Positions 1-9,277 of a stretch of 33,494 bases of DNA are shown here, piece by piece. The position numbers were made by a program, and so were the translations under genes. Numbering within the stretch: the first letter of the stretch is position 1; every line of letters begins with the position of its first letter. This DNA is from Chara braunii (lineage: Eukaryota > Streptophyta > Charophyceae > Charales > Characeae). The stretch lies in assembly GCA_003427395.1 (NCBI GenBank), contig BFEA01000092.1:1544850-1578343 (forward strand), read 5' to 3'. The notes beneath the pieces are model-generated. The model searched no databases. It was not told the DNA's origin and saw only the letters and a program-made list of their open reading frames with translations.

Positions 1-1010
1 TCTCCCTTGGTATACGCATAGGCATCGGGACCGTAGCGTTGCCCTGGCTTCCCATCTTACGGATCTAGCTCCGACTTCCCCACCTTAGGAGTCATCTGCA
101 TGATTCCCTTACCTATCACCTTCCTACCCTCTGCCGGCCCTCACGCCCTAGTTACGCAGCCCCGCATGCTTCATCTAGGTGCGCGCAGTATACCAGGCTC
201 CCTTGTTCCCTTGCTTGGTCGACCCTCCATAGCGGTCACCCCTTAGCCGAGCTTTACCCGCCTCGATGGTCTATCTGTTAGAGTCATTGGTTCTGTTCGC
301 TCCCTGTTCCCTACCCTCATTGAGCCTGAGGACATGTGTCTCCCTGTTATCTATGTGTGGATGCCCTTAGGAGTTTTCGACCCCTAGGCTGCATTCGCCA
401 CCCTCAGAGACCATCCCACCCTTTGGTTTGCGACACACCCCTCCTGTGACGTATGGTTGACTTGTTGTTGCTTGTTGCTCTCAGACTGAGGCTACTGCCT
501 CTGACATTTCTAGGATTTAGTTGTTCTGCTTTTGTTGTTCTTAGGACTTATACACTAGTCAGCTGTTACCAGACTGAGGCTAGTGCCTCCAACATTATAG
601 GATCTAGTTGTCACTACTTCCTGCTTTTCTAGAACATGTATGCTAGTTAGTTGCTTTGCTTTCCTAGGACATGTATGCTAGTTAGTTGCTTCTACTTTTA
701 TCTAGGTTGTTAGCTGTGACATTGCTGTTTTGTGACATTTTCTAGCCTAGGTTGCATCGCATGGACTCATCATGGAGCTTGCTCCGCATCCTAGACTACT
801 CAGGTTTTTCTTTTTCTTTGGTAGAGTTCCGCTTCTTGACGGACGCTTCTTGACGGAAGCGTGTTTGTATCTAGGCGATCCATCACAGGCCGAGGATCGT
901 GTAGCGGACCTCTGGTTGGGTGGCCTGTGAGCCTGTTCTCACAGGCCTGTGTTCTATTTGGGGGCAGTCCAGTCCAGCCCAGTCTAGGCCGGTACCTGTC
1001 GGTACCGGCC
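1..1010 (+). repeat. 5' LTR remnant of the chromovirus (left edge outside the window)
   Basis: This stretch has no gene. The part around 760-910 matches 25930-26060 in order: both have CATGGAGCTTGCTCCG, then a GCGTGTTTG block, then CCGAGGATCGTGTAGCGG. Weaker similarity exists around 340-370 versus 25275-25300. Two related non-coding blocks flanking one retroelement are best read as its diverged LTRs. No clear TG...CA ends or primer-binding site could be fixed, so the boundaries are approximate. The divergence implies an old insertion. Confidence 0.55.
987..1010. repeat. Perfect 10-bp-arm hairpin in the 5' LTR/leader
   Basis: The arms GGCCGGTACC and GGTACCGGCC are separated by TGTC. A different hairpin of similar character lies at 26141-26169 in the 3' copy. 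Confidence 0.8.
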
Positions 1011-1307
1011 AGTCCAGTCCAGTCCCGTCAGTCCGCTGGGGTATACCCCAGCAGTTGTCTGTTTTCAGCCTCATTCTTCACTTGCACATTTTGGAGTACG
1101 TGCGTTGGAGTCTTGCGTGGGGAGCTGCGCTGTGCACCTTGCTCCCTCCTTCTTCCTCCATCTCCATCTCTGTCACTAGAGGAGCACCACACCTGGTGGG
1201 TCCGCTACACCGTACGCAGACGCCCTCCAGAGTCACTTCGCACAGCAGGCTCGCCCTCAGGCTGTTCCCCCCGTCTCGACCTCCAGCGCAGCACCCACGT
1301 AGCCGCG
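1011..1307 (+). other. Leader between LTR and first retroelement ORF, no gene seen
   Basis: Pyrimidine-rich sequence with no domain in any frame. Frames are open here on both strands, but their translations look like composition artefacts rich in Ser, Pro and Arg. In a complete chromovirus the primer-binding site and gag would lie here. Neither is recognisable. Confidence 0.4.
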
Positions 1308-2108
1308 ATGTCTCATTCCCCAGACCCTCCTATGGTAGCAGGCATACTTGTTCGCAACTCTACCTTTGCGCCGCTTGCTACTCTTCCCGACGACTTTGGC
1401 CCGACCTTATCCTTGGCTGACACTACCGACACTGGTATACCTTCTCCTTCTTCGCCTAGGGTCTCTCGTGACCCCCCTCCTCCACGTCCTCCTACCTGAT
1501 GTGCTCTTCGCACGGCCCGCTGCAGTGCTTCCCTTATTGTAGTTGAGGATATCATCGACTTCCTGGACCTCGAGTGTGTTAAGGTCCGTCAGGAACGTAT
1601 CCGCCTTAAAGAGCGCACCCTGTCCGCGATGTCTCAGCGCCTACACAATCCCGATCGCACCTTACCGATTATTTTGGTGCGCCTCGGGACCTCTACTAGA
1701 GTGTATCGCGCACTATGGGACTCTGGCTCTACAGGCGATGCCATTCATCCTCGCGTAGTTAAGGAGGCATCTCTCTACATGTCCCCTTACCCTTCCACTG
1801 TCACTGTCACGCTTGGTGACAATCAGGCCAAATCCTTTGTGGACTTTATGGTGCCTGATCTTCCATTCTCCTTCCTCTTGCGGATGCCCCATAACCTTCG
1901 CAAGGCCCCTCGGTTCCATGGCCAGTGGACCTTCGACGTTATGGAAACCCTATACGATCTTGTTTTCGGCACTACCTACTCGCACAAGTTCACCCATGCC
2001 GGCCTCGATTGGAACCACAACGATCGCATCCTCGACGCCAAGGATCGGAAACAATATCGTATTCTGTTGTTGGGCAAATCGGACTCTACACTTCCCCCCC
2101 CCTGTTAA
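1308..2108 (+). pseudogene. Ty3/gypsy gag stub plus aspartic protease (retropepsin), broken
   Basis: One frame runs from an ATG at 1308 with a single TGA at 1497-1499. The first part is Pro/Ser-rich and has no capsid domain or CCHC zinc knuckle. Downstream, WDSGSTGDAIHP carries the catalytic Asp-Ser-Gly of retropepsins, and DLVFGTTYSHKF followed by LDW matches the later conserved block of Ty3/gypsy proteases. The enzyme normally cuts the Gag-Pol polyprotein inside the particle. A run of nine C at 2094-2102 shifts the frame, and the coding sense continues in another frame up to 2175, where the inserted transposon begins. Lack of capsid suggests an internal deletion or a non-autonomous ancestor. 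Protease identity is firm from the motifs; activity is very unlikely. Confidence 0.8.
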
Positions 2109-2172
2109 TGCCACCATCTGTACACCTACCGAATTTCATCACTTCCTTGGTAAGTTTGATGTCGAACTTTAT

Positions 2173-2175
2173 AAC
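2173..2175. repeat. Candidate target-site duplication, left copy (AAC)
   Basis: AAC abuts the left terminal repeat and recurs at 21390-21392. Three bases alone are weak, but both copies sit at the exact place where retroelement coding breaks and resumes. Confidence 0.45.
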
Positions 2176-2191
2176 GGTGTTTTCGTTAAAA
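2176..2191 (+). repeat. Left terminal inverted repeat of the 19-kb transposon
   Basis: GGTGTTTTCGTTAAAA is identical to the reverse complement of 21371-21386. Beyond it similarity weakens, with ATTGTTTT against AATGTTTT. Confidence 0.8.
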
Positions 2192-2579
2192 GTGACATTG
2201 TTTTCATGTTCACTTTTTATTTTAATTGTAAAATGACACAAAAAACCGAGGGAAAAATAAGCAAACAACGAGAAAACAATGGTTGTACATGAAAGCTGTT
2301 GAAGGAAATTAAACACAAATTTTCACCTCGAATGTTCACACGTACACAAGCTGCAAAAATGTCACTCAAGGATTGGCAATCCACTCCGTAAACATGTCAT
2401 TCAGTAAAACACGCCAACCTCATCAACAACTGATGAGAAGTCTAGGAAATGTCATTATACATTGTCAACATATTTTCAAAATTGCCTACAATACACATTT
2501 TCACTCGGAATGTTCACACTAAGTAAACATGTCAACCTCATTTTTTCAAACCTATAACCTGAAATTCTCATCGACTTTC
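2192..2579. promoter_or_regulatory. Left subterminal region with repeated ATGTTCAC motifs
   Basis: An AT-rich stretch without a gene. ATGTTCAC occurs at 2206, 2332 and 2510 in the same orientation. The last two lie inside a longer near-repeat (2320-2341 and 2498-2519: TTTTCAC, then CGAATGTTCACAC or CGGAATGTTCACAC). Subterminal repeats of this kind bind transposase in other DNA transposons; that role here is inference. The region also lies downstream of the minus-strand gene's stop codon, so it may hold its 3' untranslated sequence. Confidence 0.5.
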
Positions 2580-3371
2580 CTATCTAACCATGGACAAAAT
2601 GTCAAATGCTATTCTAAGTCTCATATCAAGAATACTATCTTGTGAGAAACCGAACGGAGGGAAGTGACCTTTTGCAAACAAAGATGCAAAACCTAACATA
2701 AAAACACCACAACTAGAAGAATCCTCTTGAGCAGGAATCCCATCTACCGATGTATCAAAGTAGGATGTAGGCTCCTCCACATGATATTTTTCCCGAAGAT
2801 TTTGTCGTTGAAACTGCGCTCTGAAAAAACCTGCCAAAAGTTCGAGGGTTGGACCGTAGTCAATACGATGGAGAGAGTCTACGAGGCGAAATTTACATTC
2901 ATAGCGATCTTTACTGACAATGATTTCCGAAATGGAGAGGGATAATTACCAAATCAAAATTGAAAAGATTTATGTCCTTCACCAATTTCATCCCTTCGGA
3001 GTATGCGATTTCAGCGGACTGAGCTTTTGACAATCTGGGAAAGAAAAAAGAATTTAGAATATGCACAGATGGAATGCTACAAGAACTTTCATCTTTTGCC
3101 ACTTCTGCACATGTCGAATCCACCTTCTTGATGTAGTCATTGGTGATCTGAACGACTAGCAGGTACAAATTGACGACTTCATCATTTAACCATTCCCCAT
3201 CTTTGGCGGCGAGCATGACGTCTTTCTTTTTCACCTTCCACCTCCTCTTGTAATCGACAATGCCGTATTCTTCATTCTCTTCAGTGTTGTCGGTAATCAT
3301 TTCAAGATACTCCTTTTCTTCTACAGTATGGCGTACTGTTGCTAAAGGAATCTGGAACGAAGGGTCATGCA
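2580..3371 (-). pseudogene. Ulp1/C48 SUMO-protease domain, last exon of the long minus-strand gene, frameshifted
   Basis: Ulp1-family cysteine proteases cut SUMO-like modifiers from proteins. Reading from 3371 downward, DGEWLNDEVVNLYL matches the family's substrate-binding WLND block, followed by VIIPLHFGNH with the catalytic His (codon at 2920-2922). The chain then changes frame: FRLVDSLH, the usual catalytic Asp region, lies one frame away, followed by IPAQEDSSSCGVF with the oxyanion Gln (2727-2729) and nucleophile Cys (2709-2711). An indel just after the His removes the expected Trp. All four key residues are therefore still encoded, but not in one frame. Ulp1 domains are known cargo of plant Mutator-like elements (KAONASHI, KI-MULE), which fits a transposon gene. 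Family assignment is strong; this copy cannot make an intact protease. Confidence 0.82.
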
Positions 3372-3485
3372 CTGCATATAAACACACATATAAACAACAA
3401 TAGAGCGACTAAGACTTCACACAAAAACAAGTGATAGATTACGTAGTATGAACTCATATTGTTGGTTGTCTATCTGTTTCGTCAC
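3372..3485 (-). other. Predicted 114-bp intron, phase 1
   Basis: The donor reads CACTG|GTGAC and the acceptor TATATGCAG|TGCATGACC. Joining gives an open codon across the junction and removes the in-frame TGA and TAA codons inside the segment. The sequence just before the acceptor is T-rich. Confidence 0.6.
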
Positions 3486-3746
3486 CAGTGCTGCTATCCA
3501 TAACAGATAAACTGCAACCTGCGCGATGCAATTTCTTCCCTTCTGTGAGGCTTATTCCAACAGCTTTAAAAATTCTTAAGGCAGCTGGCTTCACAGATGA
3601 AAATGTCATGGGTGTATGACTTCTTCTCTCATTTTTTGGCAATAACGGCAAAGTTGACAAAGCTTGCAAGCCACGACGAATGATATTCTTCTCTCTCTTC
3701 CTTTGCGAGTGTACATTTGTCGTTTTCCACAGTCTTTTTCGTCGCC
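3486..3746 (-). pseudogene. Basic linker exon upstream of the Ulp1 domain
   Basis: About 87 codons open in one frame, with a Lys/Arg-rich start (GRRKRLWK, then QRKREKNIIRRG) and a Ser/Thr-rich end. No domain is recognised; the basic start could act as a nuclear localisation signal (inference). Both edges are predicted splice sites in phase 1 (acceptor CATGCAG|GGCGACG, donor CTG|GTGAC), and it joins the linker upstream to the Ulp1 exon downstream without breaking the frame. Confidence 0.55.
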
Positions 3747-4021
3747 CTGCATGATTGACAAAATAAAACATACTGAGTTACAAGTCCGATTTTTCGTTGT
3801 TGAAACTGACTCATGAATACCAATACAAAATATATGGCAATTGCACTAAGTCTTCATACAAAACAATTGCAGTATTTCTTTTCAGAAAACGCACAATTTC
3901 AAAGCTAGGTAAATAAACAATACATCTGAGGGATCGACACAATGGGAAATGAGTGCATGTGATGTACCCACTAATCCGCATATAGTATTAGATATTGCTC
4001 CTAAGATAAGAAAGTGCTCAC
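3747..4021 (-). other. Predicted 275-bp intron, phase 1
   Basis: The donor CATCGAG|GTGAGCAC is close to the consensus. The acceptor is TCAATCATGCAG|GGCG. Phase 1 on both sides rebuilds a Gly codon. The sequence between is AT-rich and carries several stops on the minus strand. Confidence 0.62.
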
Positions 4022-6506
4022 CTCGATGGCTAACTCTCAGTTTTTCTTCAACACGACCTTCTGTCACACCTTCCATATGCAATGGCGCAATAGGAGATTC
4101 ATCGATAGCTATCATGAGGTTAGTACACTGTGGTGTTTGAGGTTGTTCAAGCGTTTGTTGAGGTTGTACAAGTACAGCTTGCTCCGGTGTACTTAGTACT
4201 ATATGTCCTTCATCCTCTTCGATGCCTTGTACATTGAGAGTTTCTTCCTCCTTTACGCCCTCAAAAGTGTCCTGGAAAGTGCTGCTTACTTCGGTTGGCA
4301 TCGTCGACGACGGCATCTGCAATTCTGTGAGTGTACCAGTAATATCCACTTCCATAGCGACATTATCGCCCACTAGTATCGTAGTCGTCCAAACTTGGTC
4401 AGTTGTACTCACGCCCTCGCAACTCACGCCGCCTTTTCGTCCCGAAGTTTTGGCACACGCACCGACAATCGATCCCCATTGCTGTGTCGGGTTGGACTCA
4501 ACCACGAGTTTCTCCGCTCGGTCAAGCTGGGAGCGCTCCAATAGTAGACCCCTGTCATGTTCGACTTGACCGTGTGACCCTTCGACAGGTGAAACAATAT
4601 CGATTGGTCCCGAAGCCTTGCCACTTGTACCGGCGATTGATCCCGATCCCACTGTCGGGTTCGACTCGACAGTGAGTTTCTTCGCTTGGTTAAGCTGCGA
4701 GCGCTCGAATGCTGGATGAGTGTCGTGTTCGACACGACCGTGTGACTCTTTGACAGGTGAAGCACCGTCGATAGTTGTACTGCCCCCCCGTGGTCCCGAG
4801 GCCTTGTCAGTCGCACCGGCGATCGTTTCCAATCCCACTGTCGGGTTCGACTCGACCGTGAGTTTCTTCGCTTGGTCAAGCCGGGAACGCTCCAATGCGA
4901 GGCCACTGTCATGTTCGACTCGACCGTGGGACCCTTGGACAGTTGAACCACCACTCGATCCTGATCCCTTGCGCTCTGTTTCTTGAGGCCCCTGAGACCC
5001 TTCGACAGTTGAACCACTGCCGCTTGGTCCTGTAGGTTTGCCATGCCCACCCCCGCTTGGTGCTGATCCCTTGCCTTCTGTTGCTTGACGCCCCTTAGAC
5101 TTTTCGGTTTGTTGTCGTTCCCCACGACTTGCGTCCTTGCCGCTTGCACCGTCATTTGGTTCCGGACCCTTGTCACTTGCACCGCTCCCCGATCACAATC
5201 CTTTGCCATGCGCACCTCCGCTCGATCCGGATCCCTTGCCATGGTCACGACCGCCACCTGATTTTTTCCTCTCCCCAAGATCTTCTCTGACATGCCAATA
5301 AAATCCATAAGCCGGGCTGGTTTGTCTATCATAGAACTCTTCCAGATACTCAAGCCACTGCGATGTTTTGAATTCTTGAAAAATTTCTTCTGTTCTTACA
5401 TCTAGTCTTGATTGAGAAACCTCCAGATTAAGTCGCGGGAGTCGCTTGGCAATCTGATTTTTGGCATGTTTCAGAAAGTTCGATCCTGACATACGTCTGT
5501 GGAGGCAAAACTGCCACTCCCCTTCTTCTTTTATAGCCATAACCCACCTCCCTCTCGCCAATGCAGGTTGAAAGTGTTGGGGGTGCCATATAATGTGATG
5601 ACCCCATGTGGCATCATCCGTCACCGTATAATCGTCTCGGCACACTATAGGCCCCGGAAGCAGTCGAATGTCTGCAGGGATTGTGTCTCCAATCTCGTAC
5701 GCCAAAGGCTCATCAGGTGGAGGTTGTTGTGGAGTTCGAGAGTGTAGCAATTCTATAATAGTACTTGGGCTGTGTGCAAATGGTGCCAGAGTTGCCACCA
5801 ACTCTGGGGAGAGCATTGCTAGAAGATTCGGATCCAGACTGCCTCTTGATGCCGGCGTCATCGTATTCCCCGCCATCTGAGTCGGTGTAACAATAGAAGA
5901 AGTCGGCCGCTGAGTCATGAACTGATCCGTTGAAACCGCCATGCTCGAAGCTCCTCCAGAACCGGACGATGTGCCTGGAACACCCATTCTCTGCGAATGC
6001 GAAGCCGGGCTACAAGCTCTTTGCCTCTCAGCTGTCAAAGTCGCTTGCAAAGTGTCATCAACACTCTCTTCTTCTGAGTCGTCGGCATCAAAGTCCTCAC
6101 CATCCACAAAACAAGTCGCATAACCTGCGATTGTAAATGCCCCGATTTGTTGGTCGAAGTACATTGTCTCCCAGCGGTCGAGAAATGAAACCTCCCTCTC
6201 CGATGGTGCTTTATGATAACCCCTCAAGAGTTTCTCCACTTTTATTCTTCTGAGGACATAAGTACGTTCCCCTCTGTCTTGCGGCTTTGTTTCGAAGAGA
6301 AACTCCCAAATATTGACCACATTTTGGCCAACCTTGTAGACGAGATCACGCCCTTCATCATGCCGAGGAGGCGGCTTAGTAAAGTTGGTGTAGTAATCTC
6401 GAGTTTTGACCATCTTGTCAATGAACTGAGTGAGGAACTCGAACTTCATACCCTCCCCTTCCAGCACAATGCAATGAGGGTGACTCTTTAACAGCTCCCA
6501 AACCAA
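4022..6506 (-). pseudogene. Linker and C-terminal half of the long minus-strand protein, with tandem coding repeats
   Basis: One frame is open from about 6506 to the donor at 4022, apart from one TGA at 5193-5195. The first 100 residues complete the methyltransferase-like fold (VWELLKSHPHCIVLEGEG). An acidic stretch (DDSEEESVDD) and a Ser/Pro/Thr-rich segment follow, then a compact aromatic-rich region of roughly 170 residues (from YEIGDTIPADIRLLPG to SQWLEYLEEFYDRQ) that I do not recognise. After that comes a Gly/Ser/Lys-rich tract and about three copies of a 56-62-residue repeat (AKKLTVESNPTVGS...GRVEHD). It leads into the basic exon and the Ulp1 domain. Compositional bias and repeats suggest an unstructured tether between the methyltransferase-like part and the protease. 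Confidence 0.6.
4411..4970 (-). repeat. Coding tandem repeat, units of about 168-186 bp
   Basis: The GGGTT(C/G)GACTC anchor recurs at 4489, 4657 and 4843. Each unit also has a CTTGGTCAAGC-type box and a TGTTCGACTCGACCGTG-type box (about 4557, 4725, 4911). Spacings are multiples of three, so the protein frame is kept. The TGTTCGA box resembles the core of the satellites further right. Confidence 0.75.
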
Positions 6507-7255
6507 TCCCGCATGATTTTTCCGAGGAAAACGACAGCCTCATCCGCAGGACAAAAATGCTCCATTGTCTCCACCATCGCATTCGGCTCCCTTTCCATAC
6601 CATCATAGACCACTTTCTCCAGTGGATCCATACCTGCCATTTTCCACTTTGATGATAGAAAGTTCTTTTCCACGACATCAGTCAACATCTTCGGCTTTCT
6701 CTCTCCGCACAAGTGCCGATATGTCAGCCACCCGCTCGGCAGATGATGGACCTGCAACTTGAATATCTTCAAACAAGGGAATAGTATTGCGATGAAAATC
6801 CCCGTCGTTGGAGTACATGATGACCACAATTCTATTTGTGTCCTTCAAAGGCAAGTTTGCAACCTTATACACTTTCCCCTTTGTTTGTTGTAGACGAGTC
6901 CATTTGTGAAGATTCAAGTGAATGTCCCACATCGCGACCCGCCTCAAGAATGTGAACTCGCAAGGGCGTGGAACGAGGCACAACAATGTCCAATACTCGC
7001 CGCCAAGTTTGTCCATGAACTTTTTGAGTTCATCAAACACTTGTTCAGTCCACGCACCCATTTGGGTCGGGCGACACAAATCCAGGACGGCTGTGTGGCA
7101 CGTCAGGTGTCTGACGACTCTAAACATCTCCTTGCAATCCATCTTGTCTGAAACGTCGCTCGGTTCCCACTGAAACGGCACGAATACAAATGTCACGTCC
7201 TGTTTCTGGAAATATATATCTCGCTTGTTCCGACATACGAATGCTATGCGAACCC
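6418..7255 (-). pseudogene. Degenerate N6/N4 amino-methyltransferase-like domain
   Basis: No exact family name can be given. Read downward, VRHLTCHTAVLDLCRPTQMGAW (about 7055-7110) sits where beta-class amino-methyltransferases have a strand ending in DPPY, followed by an amphipathic helix and LGGEYWTLLCLVPRP, like the LKPGG loop and strand. Later EKVVYDGMEREPNAMVETMEHFC, then ADEAVVFLGK, then CIVLEGEG match the permuted order of this class: EKP, DPF-G-GT and the acidic SAM-ribose loop. The catalytic DPPY is replaced by RPTQ and the SAM-binding FxGxG is reduced, so even the ancestor may have been inactive. The copy also changes frame near 6700 and near 6500. Fold assignment is inference from motif order. 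Confidence 0.45.
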
Positions 7256-8023
7256 CCAGTTTCAGATCTACGCAACAACTTGTTGACAAATTGAATGAAC
7301 TCTCTGGGGCATTTGTTTGCAAGCGATTTTGTTTTCTTGAAGCCCTCCTCTCCTTTCTCATCCTCGCTTCCAAGTGTAGCCGGAAATGACCGCACCCAAC
7401 TCGTTTCTTTGAAATGCCGTCGCTGGTCGATCCACCTCTCCAATGTCAATCCTTGATCACAATACTTAGCGAACAAATCAGAAAGGTTGTCGAAGAATGG
7501 TTCCTTCCACTCTGACGGCTTCTTGTGAGGGTCAGAAATGAAGACGAAGTAGTGAAACATTCTCAATATTGCTCTTTCCTGCTTCACCACTTCCACGTAT
7601 GTCTCCATCGAATGTTTCTCGGCAGTGTGAGCAACTTTACTTAGCCTTGAAGCCAGTATGACACTTCCCGCAAGAATGTCTCGCAACAGCTGAAGCCTCT
7701 CACGCCTCCCCAACGTAGACATAGCCTTCCATGATCTGACATCCGGATTGCGCATCCACGAGGTAACTAGGTCCTCTAGTACCCTGACTCCAGTGCACTG
7801 GAACCTTGACTCCTTTTTCCAACTCGTATCCGGGGCCAGGTCTCGACGCTTTCCCCGATTCACCTTGTTTGGTGGCAGGCTTCACACCATCTCTCCCCGA
7901 CAACTGTCCACTCTCCCAAGCAGAATACACTTGTTGCACCTTCTCGAATATATTGTCCGTCGCCCTTGCCAATACCATGTAAGGCCCGAGGAAGTCGGAC
8001 CACTCCTTGCTCCAAGCCTGAAG
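7256..8023 (-). pseudogene. Helical middle region of the long minus-strand protein
   Basis: About 250 codons linking the ParB-like part to the methyltransferase-like part, in two frames. The upstream piece (8023 to about 7790) begins LQAWSKEWSDFLGPYMVLA and is predicted mostly helical. The downstream piece (about 7790 to 7256) holds SWMRNPDVRSWKAMSTLGRR, then ERLQLLRDILAGSVILASRL, and ends with EFIQFVNKLLRR. Frame changes near 7790 and 7250 are each bridged without losing protein character, which points to small indels in a decayed gene. No known domain is recognised. Confidence 0.55.
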
Positions 8024-9277
8024 TTAAAGAGTAACCAAATGATCGCTCCCGGTCGCGCGCAGAGCCATCGCCGCAAACTCTTTGTAATCCTTATTTTTGA
8101 CGTCTGCAGCAGATCCGCCTATAGCTTTTGGACGACCGGCTGCTTGCCACAACTTTCGTATGTTCTTAACGATAGGAATTTGGTGCGAAGGAGTATTTCA
8201 TTTGTCCTTCGCATTTTGGAAAGTGCTCAAGGTGCAGTAATTCTCCATGCTCCTATCCGGATAGTAAACAGGCCTTGTAGTCCAGCAATCCAAACGGAGC
8301 TCACGGGCGAGGTCAGGGCGTTCTTGAGAACATTTCCTCGCCGCCCCAACATTGTGTTGACCACTGAGAGGGTACCAGTAGTACTTGGGCACCGATTGGA
8401 GATCGAATTCGCCGGGCGTCACTCTTCTCGCCCTCACATTCGTACCAGAAGCGTCAGTATGCATTGTATCATGTAGCCCAATCAACAAAAGGACAGGCTT
8501 CTCGTACAATGCACATACATTCACCCCGGCTGCCACGGTCGTTCTCTCTCTGATAGCTGCCTCACCCGACTCAACCATTGTTTTGTAAAGGTCATCAATA
8601 AGCTCCTGATCGAGGAAGCGTTGATTATATCTGAATTCCTCATCAGGGATATCCAGAATCCTGTCCAACTTGACAGAAATGAACTGCATTTTCGGCCTCT
8701 GTTTATCATTCTCGTCGAACTCAAGGAAGAAGCCTTTGCTCAGATGAGCAGAAGAATTCCCAGGCGGCAGAATCTGCAAACCGGGCGGTCTCGTGACTGT
8801 CTTGCCCACAGCGTCTCTATCCGACTGTGGCTGGTCCGGTGTAAAAACGAAAGTTTTTTCCATCACACCTCCCTTCGCTGCTTTTTTCCTTGGCTGCCGT
8901 TTTTTCTTCATGGCCTCCTCAGCCTCCCTCGTACGTTGGACGGCCTCCTCAACTGCCAGCATTTTCAACTTGCGTTTGCCCTTCTCTTGCTTGGCTCCCC
9001 CCTCCTGCTTGGTTTTCTTACTGTCCAAAACACTTCTCCTCTCTTGCCTGTTCTTCCTTTTTTTCTCAGCTAGTCGGACTGCATCGGCATGCACCGGCTC
9101 GACCCCAACTTCGCGGTGCATTTCCCCGCGCTCTGGATCCGCTCCCCAATGCCCATGACCCGACGCGAGCAGCTGCGTTCGTTTGGAACCCCAATGCACA
9201 TCTGCATACCCTCCCTCGCCGGTCGTTTCCCCTTTTTGCCCTTCGTCCTCATACTCAACCCCTAGACGACCCTCCAA
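8024..9277 (-). pseudogene. Basic coiled region plus ParB-like domain
   Basis: A single frame carries a Lys/Glu/Arg-rich first part (LAEKKRKNRQERR, EEAMKKKRQPRKKAAKGG), probably nuclear-targeting or nucleic-acid-binding. Next comes a domain with ParB/sulfiredoxin-like order: FISVKLDRILDIPDEEFRYN, a helix with ELIDDLYKTMVESGE, a hydrophobic strand CALYEKPVLLLIG, then KYYWYPLSGQHNVGAARKC in the place of the ParB GEHR-AA box. In bacteria and phages ParB-like domains are often fused to or next to DNA methylases, so the methyltransferase-like region downstream supports this reading. In-frame stops TGA (8198-8200) and TAA (8024-8026) are followed by unchanged coding character (NIRKLWQAAGRPKAIGGSAA). 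Domain call is moderate. Confidence 0.5.

Noticed and set aside
861-1420. Overlapping Ser/Pro/Arg-rich frames in the 5' LTR and leader as genes
   Set aside because: No domain, frames overlap on both strands, and the sequence matches the non-coding 3' LTR in part.
2094-2102. Programmed frameshift at the C run after the protease domain
   Set aside because: A homopolymer of nine C in a dead element is more simply a slippage mutation or sequencing error; no slippery-site structure is evident.
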